64,000 bases of DNA from Arenibacter troitsensis. Its GTDB lineage: Bacteria; Bacteroidota; Bacteroidia; Flavobacteriales; Flavobacteriaceae. The notes beneath the pieces are model-generated. The model did not search any database. It was not told the DNA's origin and was given only the letters and a program-made list of their open reading frames with translations. The stretch spans positions 1 through 64,000 of the forward strand of contig NZ_FXAO01000002.1 of NCBI RefSeq assembly GCF_900177645.1, given 5' to 3'. Position 1 is the first letter of the stretch. Every line of letters starts with the position of its first letter. The position numbers and the translations under genes were made by a program. Of this stretch, positions 61,032 through 64,000 are shown one piece after another.

Positions 61032-61748
61032 ATGGATTTGATTACAGCAAACATTAACAATCTTACAAGCTTATGGAGCATGGCTGGCATTATGGACGGT
61101 CAATTTTTGGATGATGAAAATTTCGCCATCAGCACCGTATCTGAATCGGATTGGCCAAATAAAATATGGTTTCATAGGCCTCCGACCCTAGAACTATTAG
61201 AGGAAATCCTTAACAGATATGAAAGGAAGGGTATCACTATTCCCATATGGCAGAACATTGCGCCGGAAGAAGTATTAATATCCCATGGTTTCTCCATAAA
61301 AAATGAACTGACCGGCATGTCCATTCAACTAAAGGATAACCACTACCACACTGGTAAGTTATCCTTCCAAAAGGTAAGCGATGCCAACTCAGCCATGCTT
61401 TGGTCCAAGCTTTTCCGTAAAGCCTTTGGATACTTTATCAGCCCGAAAACAGTTGAACTCACCATGGATCGTGTAGACTATCTCATTGGGAACCATGGAC
61501 CATATTCCATTGGAACAGCGGTTATTTATATGGATACCCCTAAGGTTGCCGGTATCCATTCCATTGGGGTGGTCCCCAATCATAGACGAAAGGGATATGC
61601 CGCAGACCTACTGAATCATGTGTTGGACCTGGCCAAACAGCAAGGTGCCATCCATGCCACCCTGCAAGCGTCTTCCATGGCCAAAGAACTATATCTAAAA
61701 ACAGGATTTCAAGAAGATTTCCTTATTCAAAATTTTGTAAAACATTAA
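61032..61748 (+). CDS. GNAT family N-acetyltransferase
   Basis: The 238-residue protein has a divergent N-terminal half (LTSLWSMAGIMDGQFLDD, FHRPPTLELLEEI) and a regular GNAT domain in the C-terminal half. AGIHSIGVVPNHRRKGYAAD is the acetyl-CoA loop, with R-R-K-G-Y-A, and MAKELYLKTGFQEDF the terminal beta-6/7 region. The acceptor is unknown. It is the third gene of the cyclase operon, so it may modify the same xenobiotic or metabolite. Confidence 0.87.
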   Translation: MDLITANINNLTSLWSMAGIMDGQFLDDENFAISTVSESDWPNKIWFHRPPTLELLEEILNRYERKGITIPIWQNIAPEEVLISHGFSIKNELTGMSIQLKDNHYHTGKLSFQKVSDANSAMLWSKLFRKAFGYFISPKTVELTMDRVDYLIGNHGPYSIGTAVIYMDTPKVAGIHSIGVVPNHRRKGYAADLLNHVLDLAKQQGAIHATLQASSMAKELYLKTGFQEDFLIQNFVKH

Positions 61749-61759
61749 AACCGTATAGA

Positions 61760-62389
61760 ATGAATTTAATTGATCACCTTAATTGGCGATATGCCACCAA
61801 AATGTTCGACCCAAAAAGAAAGGTAAGCAAGCAGGACAAGGAATTGCTAAAAGAAGCCATTAGGCTTTCCGTATCTTCCTATGGTCTACAACTATATAAA
61901 GTATTGATTATTGAAAACAATGAAGTAAAGGCAGCACTGCGAAAAGCTTCTTGGGATCAATCGCAGATTACAGACGCATCCCAGTTGTTCGTTTTTTGTA
62001 ATTACACCCTTGACTATGATAGGCATGTAGACGATTTTGTAGAGCGAATTATCGCAGCACAGGGCAGTTCTTCAGATGGGATAAAACAATATGGGGAATC
62101 CATTAAGGCGAACATTGCCAAGATGTCGGCAGAGGAACGGAAAAGTTGGTCGGAAAAACAGACCTATCTAGCCTTGAACAACCTTCTTATTGCCTGTGCG
62201 GAGCTAAAAATAGATGCCTGCCCCATGGAAGGGTTCAACAACCAAGCCTATAACAGCATCCTAGGGCTGGATGAACTAGGACTTAATGCAGCCGTGATAG
62301 CCCCAGTAGGTTATAGATCTGCTTTAGACAAAACCCAGAATAGAAAAAAAGTAAGGAAAACCAAGGAAGAATTATTCCAAACTGCCTAA
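61760..62389 (+). CDS. NAD(P)H-dependent nitroreductase (NfsB-like)
   Basis: The 209-residue flavoprotein starts with the NfsB-type DHLNWRYATKMFDPKRKVS and the FMN-contact LSVSSYGLQLYKVLIIEN, followed by ALNNLLIACAELKIDACPMEGF and a basic C-terminal KKVRKTKEELF. Such enzymes reduce nitroaromatics, quinones or enones with NAD(P)H, using FMN, in the cytoplasm. It lies 11 bases after the GNAT gene in the same operon under the Crp/Fnr-5 operator. Confidence 0.9.
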   Translation: MNLIDHLNWRYATKMFDPKRKVSKQDKELLKEAIRLSVSSYGLQLYKVLIIENNEVKAALRKASWDQSQITDASQLFVFCNYTLDYDRHVDDFVERIIAAQGSSSDGIKQYGESIKANIAKMSAEERKSWSEKQTYLALNNLLIACAELKIDACPMEGFNNQAYNSILGLDELGLNAAVIAPVGYRSALDKTQNRKKVRKTKEELFQTA

Positions 62390-62475
62390 CTAAATAGAAT
62401 TGATAAAAGTATGGCAAGTTCAACATCCATATAACGCATGTTGGACTTGCTTAAAATAATCCAAAGAATAATAGT

Positions 62476-62823
62476 ATGCCACATTTTGTAATTGATTGCT
62501 CGCAAAACATATTAAACAAAAAGACTCCAAACGAAATCATTCAGCGAGTTTATGATACCGCTGAAGCAACCGGTCTTTTTGAAGTCGGGGATATTAAGGT
62601 AAGGATCAATCCCTTCGCTTATTATACGATAGGCAATACCAAGGACGACTTTATGCACATTTTCGCCAATATTATGGAAGGAAGAAGCATTCACGAAAAA
62701 AGTGATTTATCAAAAAGAATAGTTTCTGAATTGACTTCAATGTTTCCCGAAGTTCCCATTATTTCCATAAACATACGGGATTTTGAGAAGGCCACCTACT
62801 GCAATAAATCAATGGTTGGGTGA
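62476..62823 (+). CDS. 5-carboxymethyl-2-hydroxymuconate isomerase-like protein
   Basis: The 115-residue protein matches CHMI (PF02962): an N-terminal MPHFVIDCSQNIL with Pro2 as catalytic base, GLFEVGDIKVRINPFAYYTIG, FMHIFANIMEGRSIHEKSDL and PIISINIRDFEKATYCNKSM. CHMI acts in homoprotocatechuate degradation, which gives the operon a link to aromatic-ring breakdown, but stand-alone relatives may have other substrates. It is separated from the nitroreductase by 86 bases and from the MFS gene by 294 bases. Confidence 0.88.
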   Translation: MPHFVIDCSQNILNKKTPNEIIQRVYDTAEATGLFEVGDIKVRINPFAYYTIGNTKDDFMHIFANIMEGRSIHEKSDLSKRIVSELTSMFPEVPIISINIRDFEKATYCNKSMVG

Positions 62824-63117
62824 AATTGTACAATATATCCAGGGTATTACCAAAAATATTAACCGCCATCACGCAACTTTACCCATCATTTTCATCTTCG
62901 GAAATAGAAGGTACAGGTTAATGAATAAATTATGTGCAAATGTGCGCTTATGAGTAGCAGAAGTCTCCTAAAAATATATTTCTGCCAACTAGGTTTATTT
63001 TGAACACGGATTCAAACGTATAATATTGGGATAATAATCTGTAACATTTAGGCAGCATTTAACACCAATACGGGCATTAACTGTAATACTGCCTATACTT
63101 AAAAATGAATGCTATAA
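62824..63117. other. Gene-free stretch before MFS gene
   Basis: No gene or repeat copy is visible. TTGAACACGGATTCAAACG (63,000-63,018) holds the inverted pair TTGAA/TTCAA with 9 bases between the arms, reminiscent of but not matching the Crp/Fnr operators. It may be a promoter site for the MFS gene. Confidence 0.4.
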
Positions 63118-64000
63118 ATGAAAAAATTGGTATCCAGTTATTTTAATACTTTTAATGGCCTTTCCAAGGAAGTATGGTGGCTGGCTTTGATTACATTAAT
63201 CAATAGGGCCGGTACCATGGTTATACCATTTCTTTCCCTATACCTTACCCAAAGTTTAAACTTTAGTCTTACGGAAGTGGGCTGGGTCATGGCACTCTTT
63301 GGCTTGGGATCGGTGATCGGCTCTTGGTTGGGAGGAAAATTAACGGACAGAATAGGCTATTATAAGGTTATGGTAATTAGCCTAATGGCTTCAGGCATTT
63401 CTTTTATCTTCTTACAGTACATAACATCATTTGTTGGTTTTTGCATCGGAGTCTTAATCCTAATGGCCATTGCCGATATGTTCCGTCCGGCCATGTTTGT
63501 GGCATTAAGTTCCTATAGCAAACCAGAAAACAGAACTCGCTCCATAACGCTGATCAGATTGGCGATTAATTTAGGGTTTTCTGCAGGACCAGCCCTAGGA
63601 GGCCTTATAATTTTTACCCTAGGTTACGGGGGATTGTTTTGGATAGATGGCATTACCTGTTTTGTAGCCGGAATTTTATTATTGCAAATTCTTAATCCTA
63701 GAAAAGCTAAAGCAATTGAACAATTGAAGGTTATAAATCCCACCAGAGGCTATACCGATAAGGCCTATATGATTCTCTTGGTGGCAATGACATTATTTGG
63801 CCTAGCATTTTTTCAATTATTATCTACCCTTCCCATATTTTATAAAGATGTTCACCATTTAACGGAGGCCGAGATTGGTCTACTTCTCGGTTTAAACGGC
63901 TTTCTTATATTTATTTTCGAGATGCCTCTGATCAAATGGTTGGAAGGCAGTAAAAATAACATGTCCAAACTCATCCTCATTGGGGTATTATTAACGGCAT
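63118..64000 (+). CDS. MFS transporter (continues past window end)
   Basis: The frame from the ATG at 63118 is open to the end of the window (294 codons). The major-facilitator signature is visible in LFGLGSVIGSWLGGKLTDRI (G-x-x-x-D-R-x-G/I type, loop 2-3) and in FRPAMFVALSSYSKPENRT and LAINLGFSAGPALGGLI. About eight membrane segments are seen. It resembles drug:H+ antiporters of the DHA1 type. The C-terminal part lies outside the window. Confidence 0.88.
   Translation, partial: MKKLVSSYFNTFNGLSKEVWWLALITLINRAGTMVIPFLSLYLTQSLNFSLTEVGWVMALFGLGSVIGSWLGGKLTDRIGYYKVMVISLMASGISFIFLQYITSFVGFCIGVLILMAIADMFRPAMFVALSSYSKPENRTRSITLIRLAINLGFSAGPALGGLIIFTLGYGGLFWIDGITCFVAGILLLQILNPRKAKAIEQLKVINPTRGYTDKAYMILLVAMTLFGLAFFQLLSTLPIFYKDVHHLTEAEIGLLLGLNGFLIFIFEMPLIKWLEGSKNNMSKLILIGVLLTA

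Noticed and set aside
63000-63018. TTGAA...TTCAA inverted pair as a seventh Crp/Fnr operator
   Set aside because: The spacing between arms is too long and there is no TTTG box at the required distance.
1-64000. CRISPR array, tRNA, rRNA, prophage or conjugative genes
   Set aside because: Looked for and not found: no regularly spaced direct repeats, no cloverleaf sequences, no structural phage or Tra proteins.

Overview
The window looks like the chromosome of a marine-type member of the Flavobacteriaceae (Bacteroidota). It is AT-rich and has Bacteroidota-style promoters with a TTTG -7 box. Its genes include a GH115 alpha-glucuronidase, DoxX proteins, short Crp/Fnr regulators and secreted proteins whose signal peptides end in Ser-Gln or Ala-Gln. 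No rRNA, tRNA or CRISPR array was seen. The genus cannot be fixed from the sequence alone.

Layout. (1) 1-269: the start of an IS110-type transposase, cut by the window edge. (2) About 345-54,730: a long accessory region. Apart from one small minus-strand pair at 41.3-42.0 kb, every intact gene is on the plus strand. Most are single small genes of the cassette kind: GNAT, SMI1/KNR4, DinB, VOC, DUF1330, DUF1801, a GyrI/Cass2-like protein, RibD_C, SDR, alpha/beta hydrolases. They are separated by 100-500 bases of gene-free DNA. These spacers hold several families of structured repeats about 100-140 bases long. Many of them end in a GTTGTGG, GTTGTGC or GTTATATGCC box a short distance before the next start codon. 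This resembles a sedentary integron-like cassette array, but no integrase gene is visible here. A separate 160-base three-hairpin repeat occurs three times. Several decayed genes are scattered through the region. (3) About 54.9-58.6 kb: a minus-strand block with remnants of an APC permease and a cation:proton antiporter, two universal stress proteins and a methyltransferase. (4) 58.9-64 kb: a tight plus-strand operon with a Crp/Fnr regulator, a cyclase-family hydrolase, a small DMT-type transporter, a GNAT, a nitroreductase, a CHMI-type isomerase and an MFS transporter that runs off the end.

The most coherent system is a set of five Crp/Fnr-like regulators (starts at 6536, 25288, 29679, 30843, 58946). 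Each is followed within 5-17 bases of its stop codon by a palindrome of the form TTnAnnnnnnTnAA, flanked by T-rich sequence and ATG. A TTTG -7 box lies 36.5-37.5 bases from the palindrome centre in all six cases, because the first regulator has two copies. That geometry predicts class-II activation of the next genes: ribA-like, doxX-dioxygenase-NmrA, MBL-SnoaL, doxX, RidA-DJ-1, and cyclase-transporter-GNAT-nitroreductase. The half-sites differ between regulators and appear to change together with the recognition helix. The target functions suggest responses to electrophiles, quinones or oxidants, but this is an inference.
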